In this document: positions 19,457-29,580 of the stretch, one piece after another
Layout: each line of letters starts with the position of its first letter
Numbering within the stretch: position 1 is the stretch's first letter
NCBI GenBank assembly: GCA_031119295.1
Contig: JAVHYE010000004.1
Span: forward strand, 1 to 52,779
Reading direction: 5' to 3'
Source: Pedobacter sp.
Lineage (GTDB): Bacteria > Pseudomonadota > Gammaproteobacteria > Pseudomonadales > Moraxellaceae
DNA length: 52,779 nucleotides
Notes under the pieces: model-generated
Told to the model about the DNA's origin: nothing
What the model saw: only the letters and a program-made list of their open reading frames with translations
Databases searched by the model: none
Position numbers and translations under genes: made by a program

Positions 19457-20521
19457 ATGTGGATCTATCTCCTCAAGCGTCTGGCTGTGATGATCCCCAC
19501 GCTGCTGGGCGTGCTCACCATCACTTTCCTGGTCACACAATTCGTGCCGGGTGGCCCGGTGGAAAGTGCACTGGCGCAGATTGACGGTGAAAGTGCACGC
19601 TCCGGCGCGGAAAGTGGTGGCGCTGCTGGCGGTGGATGGAATTACAGCGGTCGCCGCGGCATAGATGCCAAGCAGGTGGAACAGCTCACCGAGCTTTATG
19701 GTTTCGACAAGCCGCTGGGTGAGCGCTATGTGCAGCTGCTCACCAATTTCCTGAAATTCGATCTGGGCGAAAGCTATTTTCGCAATGAAAGCGTGTGGGC
19801 ACTGATCAAGGACAAGCTTGCCGTATCGGTATCGTTGGGTGTGTGGACTTTCCTGCTCACCTATCTCATTTCCGTGCCGTTAGGCATTGCCAAGGCAGTG
19901 CGGGCCGGATCGCGTTTTGATCTGCTCACCAGCATTGCCATCCTGACTGGCTATGCCGTGCCGGGCTTTGTGCTGGGTGTTTTGCTTATCGTGCTTTTTG
20001 GTGGCGGCTCGTTCTGGGATGTCTTTCCGCTGCGCAGCCTCGTCTCTGACAACTGGCATGAACTCAGTCCGCTGGCCAAGGTGGGCGATTATCTCTGGCA
20101 TATCACGCTGCCGGTGACAGCTTCCGTGGTCAGTGCCTTTGCCCTGAAAACCCTGCTCACCAAGAATTCCTTTCTCGAAGAAATCCGCCGCCAGTATGTG
20201 CTGACCGCGCGTGCCAAAGGCCTCTCCGAGCGCCAGGTGTTGTGGAAGCATGTGTTGCGCAATGCCGTGCTGCCGCTGGTGACGGGTTTTCCCGGTGCTT
20301 TCATCGCGGCTTTCTTCACCGGCAGCCTGCTCATAGAAACCCTGTTCTCGCTGGACGGGCTCGGCCTGCTTTCCTACGAGGCCATCAATGCGCGTGATTA
20401 CCCGGTGGTGCTGGGCACGCTTTATCTCTTCACCCTGATTGGTCTTCTCACCAAGCTCATTGGCGATATTGCCTATGTGCTGGTGGATCCGCGCATCAAG
20501 TTCGATGCCCAACAGTCCTGA
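19457..20521 (+). CDS. peptide-type ABC transporter permease (YejB/OppB-like)
   Basis: MWIYLLKRLAVMIPTLLGVLTITFLVTQFVPGGPVE N-terminus; YVLTARAKGLSERQVLWKHVLRNA. Confidence 0.9.
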   Translation: MWIYLLKRLAVMIPTLLGVLTITFLVTQFVPGGPVESALAQIDGESARSGAESGGAAGGGWNYSGRRGIDAKQVEQLTELYGFDKPLGERYVQLLTNFLKFDLGESYFRNESVWALIKDKLAVSVSLGVWTFLLTYLISVPLGIAKAVRAGSRFDLLTSIAILTGYAVPGFVLGVLLIVLFGGGSFWDVFPLRSLVSDNWHELSPLAKVGDYLWHITLPVTASVVSAFALKTLLTKNSFLEEIRRQYVLTARAKGLSERQVLWKHVLRNAVLPLVTGFPGAFIAAFFTGSLLIETLFSLDGLGLLSYEAINARDYPVVLGTLYLFTLIGLLTKLIGDIAYVLVDPRIKFDAQQS

Positions 20522-20522
20522 T

Positions 20523-21677
20523 ATGGCAGCTCCCCCAATGTCCTCTACTCATGCCGTACAGAAAAATGCAGTGCCCGAAAAATCCGTCTCGCCGGGAAAG
20601 AGGCTGTGGCAGCGTTTCAAGCGCCAGCGTCTGGGCTACTGGAGCCTCATCATTTTTCTTTCGCTCTATGGCCTGAGCCTGGCGGGTGAGCTGATTTCCA
20701 ATGACCGGCCCATCGTCGTACGTTACGAGGGCCAGTGGTATTACCCGCTGTTCAAGGATTATCCGGAATCGGTCTTTGGCGGGGAGCTGCCCATCAAGGC
20801 GGATTACAACGACCCTTTCATCAAGGAGCAATTGCACAAGCCAGGCAATTTCTCCATCGCACCCATCAATCCCTATTACTACAACACGCTGAATTATTTC
20901 TCGACGGCCGATCATTACCCCGGCGCACCCACACGCGAAAACTGGCTGGGAACGGATATCTCCGGTTATGACATCACGGCACGCCTGCTTTACGGCTTCC
21001 GCGTTTCCGTCACCTTCGGTCTAGGTCTCACCATCGTCGGTACCATCCTGGGTATTTTCTTCGGCGCGCTACAGGGTTATTTCGCCGGCAAGGTGGATCT
21101 GTTCACGCAGCGTCTTATCGAAGTCTGGGGCTCCATGCCCGAGCTTTACCTGCTCATCATTTTCGTGTCGGTGTTTGAGCCGTCCCTTTTACTGCTTTTT
21201 GTGCTGCTATCCCTGTTTGGCTGGATAAACCTTTCCGACTATGTGCGTGCGGAATTCCTGCGCAATCGCCAGCTGGATTATGTGAAGGCCGCACGCGCCA
21301 TGGGCCTGTCCAATGCCCAGATCATCTGGCGCCACATCCTGCCCAACTCACTGACACCGGTAATCACTTTCCTGCCCTTCCGTATGAGCGGCGCCATCAT
21401 GGCCCTGGCCAGTCTGGATTTCCTCGGGCTCGGTGTGACTTCGCCGGCGCCCAGTCTCGGCCAGCTTCTGCTGCAGGGAAAAGAAAATCTCGATGCCTGG
21501 TGGATATCGCTTTTCTCCTTCGGCGTGCTGGTGGTGGCCCTCTTGCTGCTCACCTTCATGGGTGAAGCCCTGCGCAATGCACTGGATACCCGTCTTGCCG
21601 ATGTGGAAGAGGAAGACGGTGCCAGCGATGAAGTAGAGGCCGGTGTACCGGCAACACCAAGCGCTGGCGTGGCTTGA
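20523..21677 (+). CDS. peptide-type ABC transporter permease (YejE/OppC-like)
   Basis: RFKRQRLGYWSLIIFLSLYGLSLAGELISNDRP; VKAARAMGLSNAQIIWRHILPNSLTPVITFLPF. Confidence 0.9.
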   Translation: MAAPPMSSTHAVQKNAVPEKSVSPGKRLWQRFKRQRLGYWSLIIFLSLYGLSLAGELISNDRPIVVRYEGQWYYPLFKDYPESVFGGELPIKADYNDPFIKEQLHKPGNFSIAPINPYYYNTLNYFSTADHYPGAPTRENWLGTDISGYDITARLLYGFRVSVTFGLGLTIVGTILGIFFGALQGYFAGKVDLFTQRLIEVWGSMPELYLLIIFVSVFEPSLLLLFVLLSLFGWINLSDYVRAEFLRNRQLDYVKAARAMGLSNAQIIWRHILPNSLTPVITFLPFRMSGAIMALASLDFLGLGVTSPAPSLGQLLLQGKENLDAWWISLFSFGVLVVALLLLTFMGEALRNALDTRLADVEEEDGASDEVEAGVPATPSAGVA

Positions 21678-21687
21678 GGAGACGGCA

Positions 21688-23316
21688 ATGAGCACAGAAA
21701 AATCCGCAGAGCCCAAATCCATACCCTTGCTGGCTCTGGAAAATCTCAGCATCAATTTCGGCCGCAAGCGCGTGGTGCATGGCATCAGTCTGGAGCTGCA
21801 TGCCGGTGAACGACTGGCGCTGGTGGGTGAATCCGGTTCCGGAAAAACCGTGACGGCACTGTCCATCCTGCGTCTGGTACAGCAGGCCCGTGTCAGCGGG
21901 AAAATCCTTTTCCAGGGCAATGACCTGCTGCAGAAATCCGAAGAGCAGATTCGCCAGGTACGTGGCGCTGATATCGCCATGGTGTTCCAGGAGCCCATGT
22001 CGGCGCTGAACCCGCTTTACACCATAGGCAGCCAGATCATTGAAACCCTGCAGCTGCATGAAGGTCTGTCGGCGGCCGCAGCGCGCCAGCGCACGATTGA
22101 ATTGCTGGAGCGCACCGGCATACGCGAACCGGAGCGGCGCATAGACAGTTATCCGCACCAGCTTTCCGGCGGACAGTTGCAACGCGCGGTGATTGCCATG
22201 GCGCTGGCCTGCCGTCCCAAATTGCTGATTGCGGATGAGCCCACTACGGCACTGGATACCACCATACGTGCGCGCATTGTTCAGCTCTTGCTGGATTTGC
22301 AGGAAGAAGAAGCCAAACGCAGTGATGGTCAAGGCATGGCCATCCTGCTCATCACCCACGATCTGAATCTGGTGCGCCGTTTTGCGCAACGTGTGGCGGT
22401 GATGGAGCAGGGTCATGTGGTGGAAACCGGCAGCACCGAAGCCGTTTTCACGCAGCCACAACATCCTTACACCATCCGCCTTATCAACAGTCTGCCGCAG
22501 CGTCTTATTGATCCGGTCAGGGCTGATGCTGCCCCCTTGCTGGCGACGCACAATCTGCGTGTGGAATATCCCAAGAAGCGTCAGGGCTGGCGCGGTCTCA
22601 TCAGTAGTGATCGTTTCATTGCCCTGGCCGATGCCAGCGTGTCCCTGCGCGAAGGCGAAACCATAGGCGTGGTGGGCGAATCCGGCTCCGGAAAATCCAC
22701 ACTGGCCCACGCCATTCTCGGCCTTAACCGTGTGCATTCCGGTGCCATCGATTTTGAAGGCCGTGCCGTGGCGGATCGCCGTCGCGATGAAAAGCGCGCT
22801 CTGCGTGCGCGGCTGCAGGTGGTTTTCCAGGATCCCTTCGGTTCGCTGTCGCCACGTCGTACGGTGGAGCAGATCGTGGAAGAAGGTCTGGCGCTGCATT
22901 TTCCCGAATTGTCGGCGGACGAGCGTCGTGCCCGCGTGATTGAAGTGCTGGCGGAGGTCGGCCTGCCGGCCTCAGTGCTGGGCCGTTATCCGCATGAATT
23001 TTCCGGTGGCCAGCGCCAGCGCATTGCCATCGCTCGCGCCATCGTGCTCAAGCCGCGTCTTCTGGTGCTGGATGAGCCCACCTCGGCGCTGGACGTTTCC
23101 ATACAAAACCAGGTGCTGGACCTGCTGGTGCGCCTGCAGAAGAAATACGGCCTCAGCTATCTGCTCATCAGTCATGACATTGCCGTGGTGAACGCCCTCG
23201 CTCATCGCATCTATGTGCTGAAAGACGGAGATGTGGTGGAAGAAGGTGAAACCACCGCCGTGATCAATCAGCCCCAGCATCCTTATACCCAACGCCTTGT
23301 TCAGGCCTCGCAATAA
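21688..23316 (+). CDS. dual-domain peptide ABC transporter ATPase (YejF-like)
   Basis: Two Walker A motifs ([18 protein letters not shown]) and two signature motifs; [10 protein letters not shown]-terminus. Confidence 0.92.
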   Translation: MSTEKSAEPKSIPLLALENLSINFGRKRVVHGISLELHAGERLALVGESGSGKTVTALSILRLVQQARVSGKILFQGNDLLQKSEEQIRQVRGADIAMVFQEPMSALNPLYTIGSQIIETLQLHEGLSAAAARQRTIELLERTGIREPERRIDSYPHQLSGGQLQRAVIAMALACRPKLLIADEPTTALDTTIRARIVQLLLDLQEEEAKRSDGQGMAILLITHDLNLVRRFAQRVAVMEQGHVVETGSTEAVFTQPQHPYTIRLINSLPQRLIDPVRADAAPLLATHNLRVEYPKKRQGWRGLISSDRFIALADASVSLREGETIGVVGESGSGKSTLAHAILGLNRVHSGAIDFEGRAVADRRRDEKRALRARLQVVFQDPFGSLSPRRTVEQIVEEGLALHFPELSADERRARVIEVLAEVGLPASVLGRYPHEFSGGQRQRIAIARAIVLKPRLLVLDEPTSALDVSIQNQVLDLLVRLQKKYGLSYLLISHDIAVVNALAHRIYVLKDGDVVEEGETTAVINQPQHPYTQRLVQASQ

Positions 23317-23318
23317 TC

Positions 23319-25169
23319 ATGTCCACGATTTTCCGTTTCCCCCTGCTTCTTGCTGCCCTGCTTCTGCCGGCAGCGCCAGTGTTTGCTGCTCATGCCGTAG
23401 CACAATTCGGTGAGCCGAAATATCCGGCCGGCTTCACGCATTTTGCATACGCCAATCCGGCCGCCCCCAAGGGCGGTGTGATCAATCTGTCCCTGGTCAG
23501 CCAGAACAGCAGCTTCGACAAGTACAACCCCTTCACGCTCAAGGGCAAGGCGGCCCCGGGCCTGCTGGAAATGATGTTTGAAACCCTGACCATCAACAGT
23601 CTGGACGAGCCCAATACCCAGTACGGCCTGCTGGCTGACGATATAAAAACAGCCGCGGATTTTTCCTCGGTGACTTTCCATATCAACCCCAGGGCGCGCT
23701 TTTCCAATGGCGATGCCGTGACAGCGGCGGATGTGGTGCATTCCTTCAAGACCCTGACCAGCAAGAAAGCCAGTCCGCGTTTCAAATCCTATTTCTCGGA
23801 AATTACCCAGGTGACGGCACTGGATGCCGCCACGGTGCGTTTTGATTTCGAGCGCAAAGGTCGCGACCTGCCCTTTGTCGCAGGCAGCCTGCCGGTGTTT
23901 TCGCCGAAGTGGAACCAGAAAGCGGATGGCAGTCGCATCCCTTTCGACGAGCTCAAACTGGAAAAGCCGGTGAGCACCGGCCCCTATGTCATCACCAGCA
24001 CCGGCAGGGGCCTGAATGTGGTGTACGAGCGCAATAAAAACTACTGGGCACAAGACCTGCCCGTGCGCCGTGGTTTTTTCAATTTCGACAAGGTGGTCTA
24101 CAAGCTTTACAAGGATCGCGATACGCAGGTGGCGGCACTGCGCGCCGGTGATTACGACTTCCTCAGCGAAAACCAGATGCGCTACTGGTGCTGCCAGTAC
24201 ATCGGCAAGCGCTTTGATGACGGCGATCTCATCAAGGCCACTTTTCCCAACAAGAATCCGCCGGCCATGAATGGCTGGGTGGTGAATACACGCAAGCCGC
24301 AGTTCGCTGATCCACGGGTACGCGAAGCGCTGAATTACACCCTGGATTTCGAATGGATCAACCAGAAAATCCTGGATAATGAATTCAAGCGCGTCACCAG
24401 CTATTTCAATGGCACGCCCTTGCAGGCAAAAGGCCTGCCGGATGCGGAAGAGCTGAAACTGCTGGAGCCCTATCGCAAGGAATTACCGCCGGCCGTATTC
24501 GGGCCCATATACGAGCAACCGAATACCAGCGGCCCTAACGGCTTTCGCAAGAATCTGAAGCATTCACTGGATCTGTTTGCTGAAGCAGGCTGGACCTGGC
24601 AGGACGGCGTATTGCGCAACAGCCAGGGCCAGCCTTTCGAGATTGAAATTTCCGGCACCCGTGTCGGCCAGAGCGCCCATACGGAAACCGTTAATCTCAA
24701 TCTGGCCAAGGCCGGTGTCCAGCTGCGCAAGAAACTGGCCGATGCTGCCACTACGCGCAAACGCATGAGCGAATTCGATTTTGATTATACCGCCTTGTCA
24801 TTGCGTGAATCCCGCATGCCGGCCACCGAGCTGTGGCGGGTTTTCAATAGCCATGATGCCGATGTGAAAGGCTCGGAAAACGTCATCGGTGTGAAGTCCG
24901 CTGCAGTGGACGATCTTATCCAGCGCATGATCAATGCAAAAACCCAGCATGAGCAGCAGATAGCCGGGCGTGCTTTGGATAGGGTGCTCATACACAGCCA
25001 CTACTTCATTCCCTTCCGTTATCTCGACAAGAGCTACTTCATCTACAACCACCGCCTGCGTTACCCCGCGCAATTGCCCACCTATTACGGCCCTTATGAA
25101 TGGGTGCTGGGCACCTGGTGGGACAGTGCCAAACCTGTATCCGAAAGCAAGCGCACAGCACAGCGCTGA
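23319..25169 (+). CDS. extracellular solute-binding protein family 5 (YejA-like)
   Basis: Signal peptide; FGEPKYPAGFTHFAYANPAAPKGG; RESRMPATELWRVFNSHDAD. Confidence 0.9.
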   Translation: MSTIFRFPLLLAALLLPAAPVFAAHAVAQFGEPKYPAGFTHFAYANPAAPKGGVINLSLVSQNSSFDKYNPFTLKGKAAPGLLEMMFETLTINSLDEPNTQYGLLADDIKTAADFSSVTFHINPRARFSNGDAVTAADVVHSFKTLTSKKASPRFKSYFSEITQVTALDAATVRFDFERKGRDLPFVAGSLPVFSPKWNQKADGSRIPFDELKLEKPVSTGPYVITSTGRGLNVVYERNKNYWAQDLPVRRGFFNFDKVVYKLYKDRDTQVAALRAGDYDFLSENQMRYWCCQYIGKRFDDGDLIKATFPNKNPPAMNGWVVNTRKPQFADPRVREALNYTLDFEWINQKILDNEFKRVTSYFNGTPLQAKGLPDAEELKLLEPYRKELPPAVFGPIYEQPNTSGPNGFRKNLKHSLDLFAEAGWTWQDGVLRNSQGQPFEIEISGTRVGQSAHTETVNLNLAKAGVQLRKKLADAATTRKRMSEFDFDYTALSLRESRMPATELWRVFNSHDADVKGSENVIGVKSAAVDDLIQRMINAKTQHEQQIAGRALDRVLIHSHYFIPFRYLDKSYFIYNHRLRYPAQLPTYYGPYEWVLGTWWDSAKPVSESKRTAQR

Positions 25170-25204
25170 ATTCACCAGACCGTAAATATCCACGAGGACT
25201 TGCC

Positions 25205-25801
25205 ATGACCGCCGCCTTTGTCCGCACATCGGACCACACCATTGCCGAGCTTTTCCTGAAGCGCTGGTCACCCCGTGCCTTTTCCGGTGAAGTGCTGGAC
25301 AAGGCCACGCTGTTTAGCCTTTTCGAGGCCGCGCGCTGGGCGCCATCGGCGAATAACTCCCAGCCCTGGCGTTTCATTTATGCGCTGCGCGACAGCGAAC
25401 ACTGGCCGTTGTTTCTCGGCCTGCTCAATGAAAACAACCAGCGCTGGGCCAGCAATGCCGGCGCACTGGTCGTGCTGATTTCCAAAACCACGCATGTGCG
25501 CAAGGGTGCTGACGAAGCCACGCCTTTGCGCAGTCACGCGCTTGATGCTGGTGCGGCTTGGGCCAGTCTTGCTTTCCAGGCCGAGCATGAAGGCCTGCGC
25601 ACCCATGCCATCGGCGGCTTCGATCGCAGCCGTGCCGTGGAAGTGCTGGGCATACCCGAGGGTTATCACGTCAATGTGGCGATAGCAGTCGGTCGTCAGG
25701 CGGAGCGTTCTTCGCTGCCGGATGATTTGCAGGGCCGTGAGCAACCCAATGAAAGAAAGCCCCTGCGTGAAATCGTGGCCGAGGGCCGCTTCAGTTTCTG
25801 A
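25205..25801 (+). CDS. nitroreductase family protein (paralog 2)
   Basis: KRWSPRAFSGEVL...EAARWAPSANNSQPWRFIYA; homologous to 9013..9609 product. Confidence 0.88.
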   Translation: MTAAFVRTSDHTIAELFLKRWSPRAFSGEVLDKATLFSLFEAARWAPSANNSQPWRFIYALRDSEHWPLFLGLLNENNQRWASNAGALVVLISKTTHVRKGADEATPLRSHALDAGAAWASLAFQAEHEGLRTHAIGGFDRSRAVEVLGIPEGYHVNVAIAVGRQAERSSLPDDLQGREQPNERKPLREIVAEGRFSF

Positions 25802-25854
25802 AAAGAAAAAAGCAGCACAGCCGTTCTTATCAACTTCATGACGTACCAATCCTG

Positions 25855-27618
25855 ATGAAAAACCTCTGGCGTACCATTCAGATCATTCCCGAATACAAAG
25901 GCCGCGTCGTCGGCATCGTCATCGTCGGTACCGTGCTCGGCTTCATAGGCACGGCCACACCCTGGCTCTACAAGGGCATAGTCGACGCCATTTCCCGTAT
26001 GCTCTCCGGCAGCATCACCCATGAGCAAGCCACCTGGACGGTGACCAGCCTGCTCATCACCTTCTTCGTGCTGCGCCTGGGTGTGGTGGTTTTCAGTGCC
26101 CTGCAGAACAAGCAGGCCGACGATCTCTGGCTGGATACGGTGAGCACTTTCCGCCAGCGCGTCTTCGATAATATGACGCAGAAGTCCATCGATTATTTCG
26201 AGAAGACCCGCGTCGGCGAAATCATGGACCGCTTCGGCAATATCACCACCATCACCATGTGGCTGTCCTCGCTTACCGATGGCACGCTCGCCAATATCCT
26301 GCAGATGCTTTTCATCATCACCGTGCTACTCATCAAGGCGCCCACGGTGGGCCTCATCATGCTGGCGGTGCTGGTGTTCAATTTCTGGATTTCCTGGCGC
26401 ACGGTGGGCTGGACCAAGCCCTACCGCCGCGGCTGGCAGGCGCTGGCCGGGCGTATGACGGGCTTGCTGGCGGAAATGGTGAGCAATATCGCCACGGTGC
26501 GCAGCTTTGGTGGCGAGCCGGCGGTGAAGCAGCGTTATGACAGCACGCAGGCTGAATGGCTGATCACGCGTGGAAAATTGCACACCACGGAGTGGCGTTC
26601 CGAGCAGGCGCTGAATGTGGTCAATACCATCGCCGTGTTCGGAGCTGTGGCGCTGACCGCGCGTGGCGCACTCGCCGGCCACTTCACTACCGGCGACATC
26701 CTGCTGGTGCTGACACTGACGCAGAATCTCATCAATACGGTGTCGCCGATTGCGCGCCAGATCAATCAGGCGGGTGAAATCGAAAGCACGGCTGAACGTC
26801 TGGTGGAATTGCTGGATGTGGAAAGCGAACATGCCGACAAGCCCGATGCGATTGCCCTGGAACATCTGGAAACCATAGGTTTCGAGAATGTGAGCTTCCG
26901 CTATCCGGGCAAGGAAGAGTTCGCGCTCAAGCATATCTCCTTCCATCTCGAGCCGGGCAGGACGCTGGCACTGGTGGGCAGCAGCGGCAGTGGCAAAACC
27001 ACCATCGTGAAACTACTCATGCGCTTCTACGATCCCACGGAAGGCCGCGTACTTATCAATGGCCGTGACCTGCGCGATTACCAGCAGCGCAGCGTGCGTG
27101 CCGTCATGGGCGTGGTGCTGCAGGACGTGGCCCTGTTCAATGACAATATCGGCGAGAACATTGCCTTTGCCCGCCCCGGTGCCAGTACAGACGAAGTGCG
27201 TGCGGCGGCGAAAGCGGCGCATGCCGATGAATTCATACAGCGCATGGACAACCAGTATGAAACGCTGGTGGGTGAGCGCGGCATCAAACTCTCCGGTGGC
27301 GAGAAACAGCGTGTCGCCATTGCCCGTGCCATTCTGAAAGACCCGCAGCTCATCATTCTCGACGAAGCCACCAGTGCACTGGATTCCGAGTCCGAGCATC
27401 TGGTGCAGCAGGGTCTGGAGCGTCTGGTGCAGGGGCGCAGCTCCGTCATCATTGCGCATCGCCTCAGCACGGTGATGAATGCCGATCTCATTCTTGTCTT
27501 GCGTCATGGTGAAGTGGTGGAGCGCGGCAATCACGATGGCCTGGCTCATGCCGATGGCGGTTTTTATGCGCGGCTTTTTGCCTTGCAGACCGGCCGTGCG
27601 ACTGCCGTGGCCGTGTGA
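25855..27618 (+). CDS. ABC transporter, fused TM/ATPase half-exporter (canonical NBD)
   Basis: GSSGSGKTT, LSGGEKQR, LIILDEATSALD, IIAHRLST. Confidence 0.9.
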   Translation: MKNLWRTIQIIPEYKGRVVGIVIVGTVLGFIGTATPWLYKGIVDAISRMLSGSITHEQATWTVTSLLITFFVLRLGVVVFSALQNKQADDLWLDTVSTFRQRVFDNMTQKSIDYFEKTRVGEIMDRFGNITTITMWLSSLTDGTLANILQMLFIITVLLIKAPTVGLIMLAVLVFNFWISWRTVGWTKPYRRGWQALAGRMTGLLAEMVSNIATVRSFGGEPAVKQRYDSTQAEWLITRGKLHTTEWRSEQALNVVNTIAVFGAVALTARGALAGHFTTGDILLVLTLTQNLINTVSPIARQINQAGEIESTAERLVELLDVESEHADKPDAIALEHLETIGFENVSFRYPGKEEFALKHISFHLEPGRTLALVGSSGSGKTTIVKLLMRFYDPTEGRVLINGRDLRDYQQRSVRAVMGVVLQDVALFNDNIGENIAFARPGASTDEVRAAAKAAHADEFIQRMDNQYETLVGERGIKLSGGEKQRVAIARAILKDPQLIILDEATSALDSESEHLVQQGLERLVQGRSSVIIAHRLSTVMNADLILVLRHGEVVERGNHDGLAHADGGFYARLFALQTGRATAVAV

Positions 27619-27650
27619 GTCGCCGCCTGATCAATGAAGGAAATGCAGGC

Positions 27651-28262
27651 ATGAATACACAGATACAAGCCGTGCTGGATCATTACCACCAGCGCATCGC
27701 ACAGGAACAGAAACTGGCGCGTGAAGACCGCGGCAAAGACTGGCGGCAGCAGGCGCTGCTGGCGGTAGGTCCGGAAACCGGCCAGCTCATCAATATCCTG
27801 GCAAGCAGCCTGAGGGAACCTGTCATCCTCGAGATAGGCACTTCTTTCGGTTATTCCGGTATCTGGCTGGCGGAAGCGGCGCAGCGTAGTGGTGGCCGTG
27901 TCATCAGCCTGGAACTGCATGAACACAAATCCCTGTACGCGCAGGAGCGTGCGCGCGAAGCCGGGCTTGCCGACTGGATAGAACACCGCATCGGTGATGC
28001 CCTGCAGCTGATAGATGCGCTGGAGACGAAAGTGGATTTCGTGCTGCTGGATCTCTGGAAGGATCTTTATGTGCCCAGCCTCGAGCGCTTCCTGCCCAAG
28101 CTGAATCCGGGCGCCATTATCGTGGCTGACAATATCCTGCGTCCCGGTGGCGAGGATGTGCAGCGCTATCAGCAGGTGGTGAGACAAACACCGGGCATCA
28201 GCAGTGTGCTCTTGCCGGTGGGTTCGGGGCTGGAAATCAGCCGCTATGAGCCGCCCACGTGA
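27651..28262 (+). CDS. O-methyltransferase (class I SAM, COMT-like)
   Basis: VILEIGTSFGYSGIWLAEAAQRSGGRVISLELHEHKSLYAQERAREAG; FVLLDLWKDLYVPSLE. Confidence 0.8.
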   Translation: MNTQIQAVLDHYHQRIAQEQKLAREDRGKDWRQQALLAVGPETGQLINILASSLREPVILEIGTSFGYSGIWLAEAAQRSGGRVISLELHEHKSLYAQERAREAGLADWIEHRIGDALQLIDALETKVDFVLLDLWKDLYVPSLERFLPKLNPGAIIVADNILRPGGEDVQRYQQVVRQTPGISSVLLPVGSGLEISRYEPPT

Positions 28263-28282
28263 TCAGCAAGCGCCGTCAATAA

Positions 28283-28310
28283 AAACGGGGCCATAAGGCC
28301 CCGTTTCTTT
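28283..28310. terminator. bidirectional intrinsic terminator
   Basis: AAACGGGGCC-ATAA-GGCCCCGTTT plus T run between convergent genes. Confidence 0.8.
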
Positions 28311-28321
28311 TCAGTGCCGTT

Positions 28322-29386
28322 TCAGGCTGCTTTGGCTTTTCCGGATTTGGCAGCTTCAAAAGCACGGGCATCAATCCACTGCCGTACATCCACAGCATTG
28401 GGGATGAATTTCCAGCGCAGCAGGAAATCGGTGAAATCCTGCAGGGCCACGATGGAGCCTTCAGCCAGATCGGTACGCAAACGCAAATGTGCATCCTGAC
28501 CATAAGCCTGGGTCACCCAGTATTCGCTGGTATTGCTTTCGCGGGCGAGGAAGCGGCGGGTTTCATCGGCATGGGCCCAGGCCCACTCTTCCGCACGCAG
28601 CACCTGATCGACAATGCGCACGGCGGAATCAAAATGATTGTCCAGCAGATTGGCATCCACGGTCAGCGTGCGCGGCGTGCCGTTATTGGCGCGTATCAGC
28701 GGTTCCGGATGTGAGCCGGTATCGATGACGGTATGCAGGCCGAAGGCACTGGCGAATTGCGCGGCATGAGCGCCCTTGAGGAAGATGGCATCCACTTCGC
28801 CACGCAACAGGCCGGTGAGTTCGGCATTGCCGCCGCCACGACGGCCGCCGAAAACCTGGGTGCCGGCGACATTGCTGCCGGCTTCGTCGCTATGGCCGGC
28901 ATCTTTCACAAAATCCACCAGTTCCACATCAGACACAGAAAGGCCTTCCAGCTTCAGCGCGTTTTCGAGACCACGTATGGCTTGCGCGCGCGAGAAATCG
29001 ATTTGCACATTGCGGTTATCCGGCAGACCGAATTTGCGGCCCTTGAGGTCTTTGACGGTTTTGATGCCGGACTCCGGCAGGCTCAGGATGAGCTGGACTT
29101 CATCGGCCCAGGACAGGCCCAGCACGCGTGTGTCGCGGCCGCTGGAGCGCGCCCAGATGGCAGGAATATTGCCGCCATGGCGCACGGAATTCTGCAAGGT
29201 GTGATCGAAATGCGATTCGCGCACCGCCTTGTCGTTGGATTCACGCAGCGATTTGATATTCGTGCACTGGCTGCTGAAGCTTTCTTCCAGCCAGCCTTTC
29301 TGCAGGGCGATGCCAAGGCCGGTGGGCACGGGGCAGCGGGTATACCACAGGGTGTCCAGCGGTTTGTTTTCGTTGCTGTTGCTCAT
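28322..29386 (-). CDS. DszB-like desulfinase / SBP-fold protein (paralog 2)
   Basis: WYTRCPVPTGL, ESHFDHT, RHGGNIPAIW; start at MSNSNENKP. Confidence 0.75.
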   Translation of the reverse strand: MSNSNENKPLDTLWYTRCPVPTGLGIALQKGWLEESFSSQCTNIKSLRESNDKAVRESHFDHTLQNSVRHGGNIPAIWARSSGRDTRVLGLSWADEVQLILSLPESGIKTVKDLKGRKFGLPDNRNVQIDFSRAQAIRGLENALKLEGLSVSDVELVDFVKDAGHSDEAGSNVAGTQVFGGRRGGGNAELTGLLRGEVDAIFLKGAHAAQFASAFGLHTVIDTGSHPEPLIRANNGTPRTLTVDANLLDNHFDSAVRIVDQVLRAEEWAWAHADETRRFLARESNTSEYWVTQAYGQDAHLRLRTDLAEGSIVALQDFTDFLLRWKFIPNAVDVRQWIDARAFEAAKSGKAKAA

Positions 29387-29455
29387 GATGATTTCTCCTG
29401 GGTGTCCTTTCCGCAGCGAGACATTCGCTTGGTCGACACGGGCGGAAAGGCAAAG

Positions 29456-29471
29456 AGCAAGCGGCATGCCA
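29456..29471 (-). promoter_or_regulatory. sigma-54 -24/-12 promoter (TGGCATGCCGCTTGCT on - strand)
   Basis: TGGCATG-N4-TTGCT, one mismatch to consensus. Confidence 0.78.
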
Positions 29472-29495
29472 CGAAAATTCCGGAGAAAAGCCAGC

Positions 29496-29521
29496 AAAAA
29501 GGAGCCTTGCGGCTCCTTTTT
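29496..29521. terminator. terminator hairpin AAAAAGGAGCC-TTGC-GGCTCCTTTTT
   Basis: 11-bp perfect stem; downstream of sfnR-like stop (minus strand). Confidence 0.75.
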
Positions 29522-29536
29522 GCTGGGCTGTCAGCA
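29521..29536. promoter_or_regulatory. candidate UAS dyad TGCTG-GGCTGT-CAGCA
   Basis: Perfect TGYTG-N6-CARCA. Confidence 0.5.
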
Positions 29537-29551
29537 GTAATAGCAACAGCA

Positions 29552-29567
29552 TGTTGGCTATGCAGCA
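29552..29567. promoter_or_regulatory. candidate UAS dyad TGTTG-GCTATG-CAGCA
   Basis: Perfect TGYTG-N6-CARCA, 31 bp from the preceding dyad. Confidence 0.5.
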
Positions 29568-29580
29568 GGCGGGTCCGTTT

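Noticed and set aside
18047-19540. 497-aa minus-strand ORF
   Set aside because: Shadow of the DszA/NtaA-like gene; His/Gln-rich composition typical of antisense frames at this GC content.
21556-22899. 447-aa minus-strand ORF
   Set aside because: Antisense to the YejF-like ATPase.
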